This document shows, in pieces, positions 13,037-24,183 of a stretch of 64,000 nucleotides of DNA; the stretch's first letter is position 1, and every line of letters starts with the position of its first letter. The DNA is from Chlorops oryzae (taxonomy: Eukaryota; Arthropoda; Insecta; Diptera; Chloropidae), in the NCBI GenBank assembly GCA_020466095.1, contig CM035807.1, forward strand, positions 29,885,176 to 29,949,175, written 5' to 3'. The notes below the pieces were generated by a model. The model was not told the origin of the DNA, did not search any database, and saw only the letters and a program-made list of their open reading frames with translations. The position numbers were made by a program, and so were the translations under genes.

Positions 13037-13141
13037 GTCTGTTCCCGTACTTCACGAAACAACCCAAAAGTGCCCAATTTTCATACAGTTTTTTAAAAAA
13101 TTGGGCAGTTTTGGGTTGTTTCGTGAAGTAAGGGAACAGAC
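13037..13141. repeat. 105-bp near-perfect palindrome (foldback MITE)
   Basis: The arm starting GTCTGTTCCCGTACTTCACG is mirrored by its inverse ending at 13141 with very few mismatches over about 45 bases, leaving a short central spacer. The ends suggest a minimal foldback or MITE; no convincing target duplication could be fixed. A transcript would fold into a long hairpin. Confidence 0.75.
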
Positions 13142-15855
13142 CTATAAAAGAATCAATGGAAATTAAAATTTTGATCAAAAACATAATATTTGAAAGGGTA
13201 AGCACTACAGGCATAGTGATTTGGCCCCCAAAGCCCATTTCGACTTAATTTTTGTTGCTGTTAAGATCAAGACGTTACATGTAATCTGCGCCGAATTTCG
13301 GCCCTCTATCTTGATCTATAGTCCTTGAATATGATACAAAAATGTGTATTTTTTTAAAGAAGTTAAAGAAAAAAATTTTATCCTGGATAAAAGTAATAAA
13401 AGAATGATATTTCAAAAGCTCAATCATAGATAATTGTTAAAAAAAAAAATTATAAAATTGCTTTCCAGGCAATTTTGCTAAAACCAATACATGCTCCTGT
13501 GGAAGTATATTTGTTCATGACAGCCTTTTTTATTGTTTTGGATGCGATACTAATGTTCCAAAAGAGAAGGAAAATAGAGTTCAATGTTAAAATTAAACGA
13601 TTAAAGTTTCATTAAGCTCAGTCACCTGCAAAATTCTTAAAAGATACAAAAGCAAAAAACTTTGCATACTTCTAGGGTATACTTACGATTCATATGCAAC
13701 AATATGATTTTTCGGAATGGTCACATCGTGTGCATTTATGTAACAAACAACAAATAAGATTTAAAAATTTCCTATGCCAACAGAAAAATCTAATCACAAG
13801 CCAAATTGTCCCTAATTTCAATAAAGAATCTGAAAAAAAAGTTCCAAACCGACTAATCTATTAAATAAACAAAGCCACTGCTATTGATTAACGCTCTTGC
13901 TCGGATCAAAAAGTCTTTCAATTGATGTGAGCTGCAACTGAATTGTAAATACGAATCTGATTCGGATTCAAAATACGTCAAATTTTTCCGGCATTGAGGA
14001 GATGTCTCGTCATTGCAGCGATTGTTATGAGGATTTTCACTTTATTGAATTACCCTCAAAGGCTTGGCTGAAACAAAGAGAAACTTAGTGTATTTAAATC
14101 GGTCTCACACCGAATTTTGAATAACACATTTGAGACTACTAACTAAATTGTGCATTCAATTCGAATTATTGGGTAAATTACAAATTGAAATTTTAAGCCC
14201 TTATTCGATTGTATTTAAACGCCGCGTGTTTGCTATTGTTTGGACTTCTTAGAACTATAGAGTAAAGATTTTCAAAGAAGGAATTTAAGAAATGTTAATT
14301 CTCTTTGAATAGTTTAATCATTAAATCATAATCTTTCCACACAAGAGATCACACAACAAAGTAATATGCTTATAGAATCGCAGAAAATTTTGACTGCTTT
14401 TAAATCGGAATCATTAAAATATGAAGTTATTTTCTCTATCGGGACTAAGTTTTTCGATGCAAAAATCACAACATGTGTATGTATGTGTGATGCTCAAAAC
14501 CGTTGCTCAACTGTGGAAAAAGTAATTAACGAAATTTTGTTTCCAACAAAAATAATATTTTATTCATGCAAACGCAAAAGAAATCGAATGTTTACTGATT
14601 TAATTTCCTCTTTTAACCTCCTCTCAACACAATAAAAAAAAAGAAGAAAAAAAGGAGTCAAAAAAATTGATGTAGTGCAAAAAGTGCAACGTTTGCTCTC
14701 GGCTTTTGGGGGTTTTAAAAATGCATTTTTTTGTCGGCACATAAAACGCTTAAATACTGCGTAAATACGTTTTGATGAGTTTTGTTTTAGGTGTTGAATT
14801 TTTTTCCAAATAGTCGGATGCGGCGTTTCTCGTTCTGATTTGGTTTTTTTGTTTTCGTTTTTTCGTTTTCCAACTTGCAAATATAAGTGTAAGCAAAATG
14901 AATAATTTAATTGCTCTACAAATACGTGCGCAAAAACAAATAAGCCATTTTAGAGTTGAGAGCTTGATTTATGGCGAGTCAGCAGGACCATCAGCCATTG
15001 AAAAAACTAAAAATAAAAAGGAGAATGTGTTTCATTTTTTAAAATTAAAAGCTCGAACCGAAATCATGGCATAAAAATTTTTTTCACCTCTTCACGTACT
15101 TTAATTTGTTTGTATGTGGGGATGTATGTAGGCCTGTGTTTTTTGCATAAATTGTGAATTCTTTATTTTTTGTTTTTTTGTTTGCAGCTTATATGCAACG
15201 CTATTCAGAAAGAGTGCCGAAGCATTTCGATCGCTTCAATTTTTGCCCTCACTGAAATATTTTTATGGAAATATTTTTCTTTGTTTTTTATTTACGTAGC
15301 GAAGCTGGTGTAACGACTGAAAAGTGAGACAGAGATAGAAGGAAAGAGCGAGAGAAAGAGAGAGTGAGAAAGAGGGAACTGCTGGACTTTACATAGCTTT
15401 GGGAACAGGCCGAGTTTGCGATAATTACGTAAATGCGAAAGCCTGATGCGACAGTCGTTGGTCAACGGATTGCTGGTTATAAATAAATTCAATTGAATAG
15501 TTTATTTAATTTGTTCAACAAATGCACAATCCTGTGCATGTGTGTGACGCGCGTACCTGAACGTGAAAGAGTCAAAAGTAAAAAGGATTTTTCGAGTGTT
15601 AAAAAGCGAATCCAAATTTATTGGCATTTGGCGAACGTCTATATTTATATACTTATACATGTTCGTATGCGTCTATATAGTAAAGCTTTAAAGTTTCGAA
15701 TATATTGGAAATTATTTCAAATATTTTAAGAGGATATTGGAGAAAGAGCCCTTCAACATGGGGCTCCCAAATTGTAGCTTCTCACATGAGAATTTTTTTC
15801 ACCTTTTATTTTGAAGAAATTACAACAAATTTTATGTTTCATTTAATGCAATCAT
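13142..15855. other. Intergenic DNA, no gene seen
   Basis: AT-rich with homopolymers and a GA-rich tract near 15.33-15.38 kb. No supported coding sequence. Confidence 0.55.
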
Positions 15856-15863
15856 GGTTGGAT

Positions 15864-18220
15864 TAGGGATGTCAACTTTTGTCGTTTTTCCGATCCCGGG
15901 CTTTACAGGACTTACAAAGCTTGCTCCCGAGATCCCAGGACTAATCTCGAAAGTAAATTTTTGGCAAATCAATAAAAGTTTGATGAAAAATTAAAATAAT
16001 TAAACATCAAAGAATTCTATTTCAATACGCCTCCAACTTTAATTTGTCTGATTGTAAAGCAGTGGCGGATCCAGTATTTGGGAAAGGGGAGGAGAAGGGG
16101 GTCCAAAACTTTTTGCTAGAGGCAGAAAAATAATTTTTTTTATTTTAAATAAATTTCACAGCTTCATACAAAAAAAAAAAAAAAATTTTTTTGTCCACTC
16201 TTTGGCACATATTTATGTACGAGTATATGTTGAATTTTTATACTCTGAGCTACCATCAAAATGTACTCTGAGATATTCCAAATAATACTTCCCAAAACAC
16301 TCTAATCCATATACATTAGGGTGGTGAAATGAAATAGACTTACCATAGAAAAATTGGGAAACGCTTTTCTCTTGTCCTCAACGGGGCCAATGCCAGTCTG
16401 AGAAAGGCGATAATGATGCGGGACTTAGTATTTCTCAGTAAGGAAACATTTTCGATTGCTTATCATACTGAGCTACTCTAATAGCTTAAGATAGCACACA
16501 TTCAAAATTGGTCATATTTCATGATGCTGGAATTGAACGAAAACAACATTTCTCAAAGCTCGCCTTCTAACATATGATGAAATACACAACAAGATATTGA
16601 TGTACTACTTATGTACTACTTATATGAAAATAAATACAATTTAAGTTTTCGAGCATTTAAGGTAGCACAAATGTACAAAAAGGACCCTTAATAAGCTTGA
16701 AAAATATAAAGAAAAATAAATAATGTAAGCCTGAAGTATTTCGTACTATGTGTCTAAGTTTTCTTGCTTCTTAATGGACATTTGCGCTCCTCAAAATACT
16801 TCCAAATTAAGAACGTATTAACTTTCAAATTAGTATTGCTCGTTTGGTTTTCTTATTAATTTATAGATTCGAATGATATTAATAAATTTTTTGATGTACA
16901 TCAATATCTTATTGTGTATTTATATATATTTTTAAAGAAGATTTTAATGGGTATAGCTTGGATTTTTCATAAGAAAAGCCTGCTTGAAAATATACCTTAA
17001 AAACTGCAATAAAGTTAAATGCCATTGATTATATTTTGAAATAACGGGGCATTTACACATTTGACGATTTTGTCATCGGAACACAGACGGATATGTCTAA
17101 ATCGATTCAGCTGATGCTGATCAAGAATATATATATTTGTCTATATCTCCGGAGCATAGTTCTCCCTGTTACAAGATTCGTACAAAACTAATATACTCCG
17201 CGTAAGCTCGTCGGTCATTTTCGACGTTGAGACGACTGAAGTCTTACTTAAGAACAGCGTTGCCATGCCTTAATTTTCAAAAGTAGGAGATTTCATTTCC
17301 AAAGTTAGTAGATCTCCTACCTTACAATAATCCAAAAGTAGGAGATCTACAACCTTTTTTTAAAATTTATTTAAACTTTGAAATAAAAACATTTCAACTT
17401 TAAATAAACATATTAATGTATTTTTAGATATTGATGTATTGATGTATATGTTGACGAATTTTTTTTTATGTACATATAGGTATGTTGGGATATGTTATAC
17501 AATCAATTATACATAATGATGCCATATTTTTTTCATGGAAAAAAGGGTTTTCCTGAGAAATGTAAGATTTCGAGGGATTTTGAGGAGAGAAGGAAAGGAT
17601 AAAAAAAGGATCTCTATTTCAGTGTTTTATTTAGAAAAATAGTTGACGAATTTTATCCAATAGACATATTTAAGTATTCGTTAACAATAACGTCATCGTC
17701 GTCGTTAACGACGTCACTGTCGTTGTCAAGATTCGCTTTTTGAGTGCCATGTTTTTCTTTCTTCGCGATTTGACGCAGTAGCTCTGGTTTGGATTGTATA
17801 TAGTATAATAATACCTAATATAATCATAATAATATAATATTTTTATTTATGTTTATACTATCGATAGTATCGACGTTTTTTATACTATCGACGAGTACTA
17901 ATGAGGTCTTTTAAACTAGTAAATTTTTGACCACCAATTCTTATTTTAATATTATATATCCCCCGTGGATCCGCCACTGTTGTAAAGCATTTTGGAGGAA
18001 AATTATATTAAGTTTATTGAAAATAAACAAGCAACGTGCGGTTCAAATAAAAACAAATGACATTCAAAAATAAAGCATTATATTTATGTTAAAAACGTAA
18101 GCTTTTATGTTATACAAGTTCATTAAAATACATTTTCATAGTACCGGGATTATTGGGACTAATGCTGGTTAATCCCGGGAGTTTTGTGATCACTTGGATC
18201 CCGGGATCCTGACACTCGTA
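15864..18220. mobile_element. Outer hAT-type element, interrupted
   Basis: Ends TAGGGATGTCA (left) and TGACACTCGTA (right) are imperfect inverses and fit the hAT end pattern. The flanking 8-mers GGTTGGAT (15856-15863) and GGTTGGGT (18221-18228) match at 7 of 8 bases. Both halves carry CCCGGGATC-type subterminal words (for example near 15.89 and 18.20 kb). Without the nested element the copy is only about 430 bp, so it is non-autonomous. Confidence 0.75.
16060..17979. mobile_element. Nested hAT-type element, 1.92 kb
   Basis: The ends CAGTGGCGGATCC and GGATCCGCCACTG are perfect inverses, and TTGTAAAG flanks both sides (16052-16059 and 17980-17987): a perfect 8-bp duplication. It inserted into the older hAT at 15864-18220. 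No intact transposase frame is visible. Inside are an inverted pair of AATACACAA(C/T)AAGATATTGA motifs (about 16581 and 16920), one end of the GGGGCATTTACAC family at 17046 and a TATCGATA motif at 17859, pointing to further nested insertions. Confidence 0.88.
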
Positions 18221-18228
18221 GGTTGGGT

Positions 18229-21200
18229 AGACGCATAAAACAATCTCAATTAATTCACTGATTTAATCCAAGCACTTGTTCTGCCCCAACGTATGAGAAT
18301 TGAAATTTCGATGATCACGTTACTCATACGTGGGTTTTCTCATTCCGTCACAGCTCTCATGAATATGCATCTCTGAATCTAGAATCTATAGAAACATATA
18401 ATTGCAGCCTTGAAGCTGAAATTTCTTGAAATTTGTTGGCACTTTTCTTGGCGCTTCCTCTCTTCCCTAAACTAACTTCTGCCATCCAAATTAAGAGAAC
18501 TCAACAGTCAACGAAGCCTACGAATTTCATGATGAAAATACTAGCATTCGATTTATTGCTATAGAAAGGACGCAATAAATATTAGGGGTTTAATTTTCGT
18601 CCGGTTATGGGAAATTTTAGGTAACAACTTTCTTTTCACTTCCTGACAATTTTTGGATTTTTTGTTTGTTTGTTTGCTTTTAAGGATAACTGGTTGACTT
18701 TTTAAATGCTCGCTGCACGTTGGTATAGCTTGTTTGTTCATCCGTTTGGAATTCCTATACAAAACGGTCAAGGAAAAAGTCACTATTACCAATTTTAATA
18801 AACCTTGATTGAACAACAGGTACACCAAAGTAAGTGCTGGAAAGCATTCAAAGAAAATCTCCTCTCTTTATGTAAATATAAAATTTATATATCGAAATAT
18901 ATGAAATGAAGACATCAGTTGCCGTCTGAACACAGCTCGATCCAGTTGTTTGCTCTAAAGAGCATAACATTTTTTCGTCCTTTTAAACTTACCACAGTAG
19001 ACAATCGCCTTAAAATTCATCTTCTTACGTTTACAAGTGTCCTGCCTATGCCAGGGTCCGCAAAGGCAATCACCATTTAAAATAAAACACAAATTGAGAT
19101 TTGCAAATCCAATACCTACACCGACAATAGACGTCTCAACTAAGTCGCCGTTAAACCAATGATTTTTCACCTGATTTTTTGCCTTAAATGAACGGCGACT
19201 AATTACCCCTCGGGGGATGTCGTCTTTCTTTTAAGACCTTAAGTAAGTTAAGAACATAGCGAAATCGGGTAACTTTTGATAGCATACTGACTTGGCTGTC
19301 AGTTAAATCCAAACTTGTTCCCCTCTATATATTAGTGTAGCTTACGCCATACGTGTAGATGATTTTAAAAAGGATGCACTTCCGCTAAATAAATAACCAC
19401 AAAAAAAAAAAAAAAAACCAAATAGTTCCAAGTGTTGCTGCTACAGGTTCCAAAGAATTCGTTGGAATTCCTTGCACCGAAAAAGTAGTTAAGGTAAGAT
19501 TTGTCTCTAACAAAAATTCTTATATGAACAGGAGAACAAAAACTATCAGAGAGCACCACCACACTCCAAAGGCTTCTTCTATTACCGAAGTCATACCGAT
19601 TCCTGTATACTTAGCCCTTATATTTCGTGACTGTGCAAGAGGACCACAGAAATTTCCGCTATTTATCCAGCATGCCTTCTGAATAGAGAAATATGCCATG
19701 GTCAGTCAGTTGTACCATGTGGGTCATCCCACGGCCCTTTTGCGATGTTGCTTGAATGCATGAATATTTGTTTGTCAAAGCGCACACAGGCCAGCAAGCT
19801 GGCAAACAGGCAACCAAGTCCTCCGTACACATGCAGCATTCAATGTGTGTTTGACTGTTTTAAGAGTCAAAGTTTTCTTCCATTATTTTTTTTTTCGGTG
19901 GCCAACGCATTGCAATGCTTGGTTCTTTCTTTCTTGCATCACGTTTTCCTTGTGCACATGGAATGTGGCTGGTAATTCGTTGAATTCGTTTATTTTACTC
20001 CCGACTAAGTTCGACTGTAAGCAAAGACATAAAGAAAAGAAATAAATGCGCTCAGCAGAAGTACTGCGGTACTAGGAAGCTGTAAATGGACATCACCAAA
20101 AAGCTGTTGGCAATTCCTGTGAAAATAAAAAAAATTAAAAAACCAAAAACGAAAACGAAAACATGAAGGAAGAAAAAAAAAGCTAACGAAGGATATACCG
20201 GACAGCAATAGACCAAACGTTAAGGAAAAAGTAAACTTGACATAGTCCAACATAAACCTATTCGCAACGTCAAGTAAACAAAAATACAAAGTCCTAATCT
20301 CTGCTAAAATGTAGCTTCAACGCAACCCAACACGAATGATGTGTATGGCAGATTAGTTGCATTGGGGTTCTGTTTGTTTTCTAAAGTTTGTCGGACTTGC
20401 AGCTTGACTGTTTGTCTACGGAGACCAAAAAAAAAAAAAAAAAAGTGGTGGAAAATGAAAAAAAAGAACACGATGCTCGAATGTCCAACTCAATTTTTTT
20501 CCACACCAGCGGTTGAAATATTGAAATCCGTACGAAGCGCTTTTCAATGTGCATGGAGCAGGCAATGTCCCAAGGGTGACGACCGAAGAGTGATAGATAA
20601 ACTCCGTTGCGCTTAAGTTAGGTATGTAATTACATATCGAAAGACAGAAAAAGTACGTTTGCTTGCACAATTATACCACATATACTTAATTAGCTCACAA
20701 AAAAATAAAAATAAAAAATAAAAAAAAGAACCGTTACATGGGATCCATAATATTCTTTGAGTAAGCTTGCATTCAAGCAATTCAACGGTGGACTTGTGCG
20801 AGCATTACAGGTCAAACTGAGCTATTTATGATTTCAAAGCGTTTTATTCCAGGTAAACGAGTGTGTGAAAAAAAAAATACTTTTTTCATATGAGGAATTT
20901 ATCGTACTTTTTCTTCATTAAAAATGAAGGCAAATCCAGATGAAAGTATACCGAGCGCTGGGAAAAACTTGAATATTCTAAGGACGATTCGCAAAGCTGA
21001 ATGAATCCCTTTCTATTCTTAATTTTTATCCCTCAGTACGCAGCTTAGTAAAGAAAATTAACAGACGATTTGCATCACTAAATCCAAGTCGTATTTAACA
21101 AGGTGGTGGCAGTAGGAGCTGCTCTTTTTCTTCCATTTTTTCAACTCGCAGCTGTCATATTTTTGTATTGAATTTCGGTCGCTTGCATTTTTGAACGGAA

Positions 21201-21458
21201 TTTTAGATTTTTATATGTGAACAATATGTAAATTTTCTTACATTGTTGTTGCACTATCGCCACCATCTTTTTAAATAGTCCTTGATTAAATCGATTGCAA
21301 ATTTTTGACAGCCCTTTTCAAAAAGTTTTATTGCTGTTTGCCGTTAAATGACTGCAACACTACTTATGTTGCTTTTGGAAATTTGACAGATTACATACAA
21401 AATATTGTTGTCAAAAGGTCTGTTACCCTACTGCTCGAAATTGCTAAAGAACTGCCCA
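18229..21458. other. Intergenic DNA, no gene seen
   Basis: Poly-A and poly-T interrupted sequence with short chance frames. I recognise no protein, RNA gene or complete mobile element here. Confidence 0.5.
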
Positions 21459-21845
21459 ATTTTACCGAAAACTATTCCCATACTACACAATTGTGCAAAT
21501 GAGAGAGATTTTGACAGAGTAGTGGGGATTCAAGCAGGTGTGCAAATTTTGCACCCTCGCAAATTTTGCGTTTGTGCAAAATTGTTTGTATGGAATAAAA
21601 TATTCCACGGCCGGGAAAATATTGCTCTTCGATTTTGATGGGCACAATTTGCGCCATGTTATTGCACAAGTTTTGCACTCGTTCTTCGCAGGATCTTTTA
21701 TACAAAAGAGCAAAATTTGCTCGTGCAAAATTTGCACACTTCAATTTCCACAGCTGCTTGAATACCACTTGTATTTGTCTTCTTTTTCTTTCAAAATCTC
21801 TCATTTGCACAATCGTGTAGTATGGGAACAGTTTCCGGTAAAATT
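21459..21845. repeat. 387-bp foldback element
   Basis: The arms AATTTTACCG...TTCCCATACTACAC and their inverse at 21.79-21.845 kb pair over at least 55 bases. Inner GCAAAATTTGC-type palindromes extend the self-complementarity toward the middle. The palindrome explains the cluster of mirrored open frames on both strands, which are not genes. No target duplication could be established. Confidence 0.7.
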
Positions 21846-22653
21846 TCGATTACCAATCTACACAAAAGTATCAATAGATCATCTTTTCGTATGAGCACCA
21901 TTAACATAATATGATATATGAGATATTATCTCCAACCGAAGTGGAGGCATTATTACATTCAAATAGCTTGTGATTGACTTAATTACATGTTATTGTTTGT
22001 CCAGTTTCGAATTCTACCCAACTGTTTTGTTTGCGGCGATTTTGATGATATGAATTGCCAAAAGCAATGTATCTTTGTACTGTTTTGACTTGTTTCATAC
22101 TTTTTTCGCGATCTTTAACTTGTTATTTTAGCATGCTAGTCTACAGGAGAGTTTATGGAAATTTTAGCCTAAAATCGATTTTTCCGAAGGTCCACAACGT
22201 ATATCCCACATTCTCACTTTCTTGTAAATAATCTATAATAACGTCTATGAAATCGATGATAGGACACTCAAATAGCGAGAATCTGCCGACGGCGAAATCA
22301 ATGTGCGTTCAACAAGTTCATCGTTCATTTTACGCGACAACCAAGTTGGTTTGTGGTAGAGGAACGCACGGGGAAGATAAAAAAAAACTCTCCCATACCA
22401 CATCCCCAAACATCCCTCACCCACAAACCACTCAAATACACAAAAGTACAAACCGGTTTAGAACAGAGAGTTCGCTCTCATGAGAAAGCAAATCGTCTCT
22501 TCACAAGCAGACAAGGCCAAAAAATATGCAAAAGGTAGACAACGTCCAAATATAAATTTACGTATGGCTATGAGCGCATACTCAAATTCACACATGTCAC
22601 GCAATCGACGGACAAGCGCGGGACTCCCAAAAAACAAATCAGAATGAAAAACA
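21846..22653. other. Intergenic DNA, no gene seen
   Basis: Frames at 22.25-22.7 kb are low in recognisable features and lack splice support. Not annotated as coding. Confidence 0.5.
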
Positions 22654-23284
22654 CTTCTCAGTAGAGCTGGAGAAATATCGATCGTTGCGATCATCGATAG
22701 CCTCGATATTCTATAGTCTGAAATATCGATAGTATTGATAGTACTATCGGAAGATATATTTTAAAATATGAACTGATTTTATTGGAAAATTGCTAGTGAT
22801 TTCAATCAAGCATGTTTGAGCTGTTAAACATTTAAATATCCACCATTTGAAAGTTTTCAAATTAAAAAATTATGGTAGTCCTATAATAATTTAATAAAAT
22901 ACTGTGCATAAGAATCCCTCCTCATTTAATATCACGTGGTAGTATACAAGAAGCCGAATTTTAAAACCTTTTTTACTCCATTCTCCATACTTTGTATCCA
23001 GTACTGAGGCTAGGCAGTATTTTGGTGACTCTTTTCTCTTGGATATTGAAAAAAATCTCTTTATTTCTGTTTTATTTAGGAAAGTGATCAGTAAAAATCC
23101 CTTGTAAACATTTGAAGTGATTGTTGGATAAAGGTAAAATCGAAAAATTCTATAAAAACGGAAAAAATCCCTCGTTCTGGCATCAGTGCATAGAATACAA
23201 TTTAAGCATGACGCCTATAATTTTCATTTGGTTTGTAAAATGGGACACGTAAGACTCGCAGAATTTCTGAAGATTTTCCGACCA

Positions 23285-23411
23285 TGACCGTCATCTTCAC
23301 CGTCATCATAACTATCATCATCACCATAATTATTTTCAACACCGTCATCATCACTAACCTCATCATCAATCATCACCATCATTATCACCACCATCATCAC
23401 CAACATCATCA
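23285..23411. repeat. (ATC)n-rich trinucleotide tract
   Basis: Imperfect CAT/ATC repeats. The His-rich and Met/Asp-rich frames on the two strands come from this repeat and are not genes. Confidence 0.85.
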
Positions 23412-23493
23412 TGATAGTTTCGAATTATCGATAATTTTGACAATAATTTTGATAATCGAAAGATGAATTTTCGAGCGGCTCGCCCCAATCTAA

Positions 23494-23978
23494 TAGGCTA
23501 TTTCCACTGCGTACTTACCGCCTGTTTTTAGCGCTAAGTACATTCTGTAAGTATGGGTGTTTCCACTGCAATTTCGTACTTACATCTGTCAAACGACAGC
23601 TGACGAAAAATCTGATTGAGTGATCAAGGAAAAGAAAAAATTTTAAAATTAAAAAACATTTATTAAAATGAGTATTAATGATATTTGCGGCGTTTTAATG
23701 AATTATGAAGCGTGTATGATTATGATTTACTTCTGCTGAATAGTTTTGCCTTCTATTTCTCCTGTCATTCGTAGCAATCAGTGTTGTAATTTTCAGAAAA
23801 CTATCGATATTCCTTACATATTCCGAATGCAACTATGCGCAATTTTGTACTTTGTTTGTATTTTGCAGTTAATGTGTACTTATCGACACTCAGATTTTGT
23901 ATGGGTAAGTACATCTGTAAGTACATTTTAACGAGATAAGTACAAAATATGAGATAAGTACGCAGTGGAAACAGCCTA
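23494..23978. mobile_element. Harbinger-like MITE nested in hAT
   Basis: The ends TAGGCTATTTCCACTGCG and CGCAGTGGAAACAGCCTA are inverses with one mismatch. TAA flanks both sides (23491-23493 and 23979-23981), a 3-bp duplication typical of PIF/Harbinger elements. GTACTTA words recur inside both arms. Non-coding, 485 bp. Confidence 0.72.
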
Positions 23979-24183
23979 TAAGTTAAGGCATTTTTTGGAA
24001 TCTGCCCATTTCAAAAAATAGAAAGCCCATTGTCACCGCCAGCACCACCTTTCCAATGCTAAAGTAAATGTCCATGAATCAAAACTATCGATAGTGTTCA
24101 AAAACCATAGATGTTTTCGATAGTTTGAAACCATCGATAGTATCGATAGTACTATGGATTGTTTCTCCAGCTCTACTTCTCAA

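Larger units (their letters stand above)
22662..24175. mobile_element. hAT-type element with TATCGATA motifs
   Basis: Left end TAGAGCTGGAGAAA and right end TTTCTCCAGCTCTA are perfect inverses. The flanks CTTCTCAG (22654-22661) and CTTCTCAA (24176-24183) match at 7 of 8, supporting hAT transposition. Perfect TATCGATA octamers occur at 22724, 23426, 24086 and 24141, with many partial ATCGATAG copies near both ends. It contains a CAT/ATC trinucleotide tract and a nested Harbinger-like MITE. No transposase frame remains. Confidence 0.8.

Noticed and set aside
21472..21894. Cluster of overlapping frames on both strands, up to 118 codons
   Set aside because: Mirrored frames caused by the foldback palindrome at 21459-21845.
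23224..23466. His-rich and Met/Asp-rich frames
   Set aside because: Encoded by a CAT/ATC trinucleotide tract inside a hAT element.
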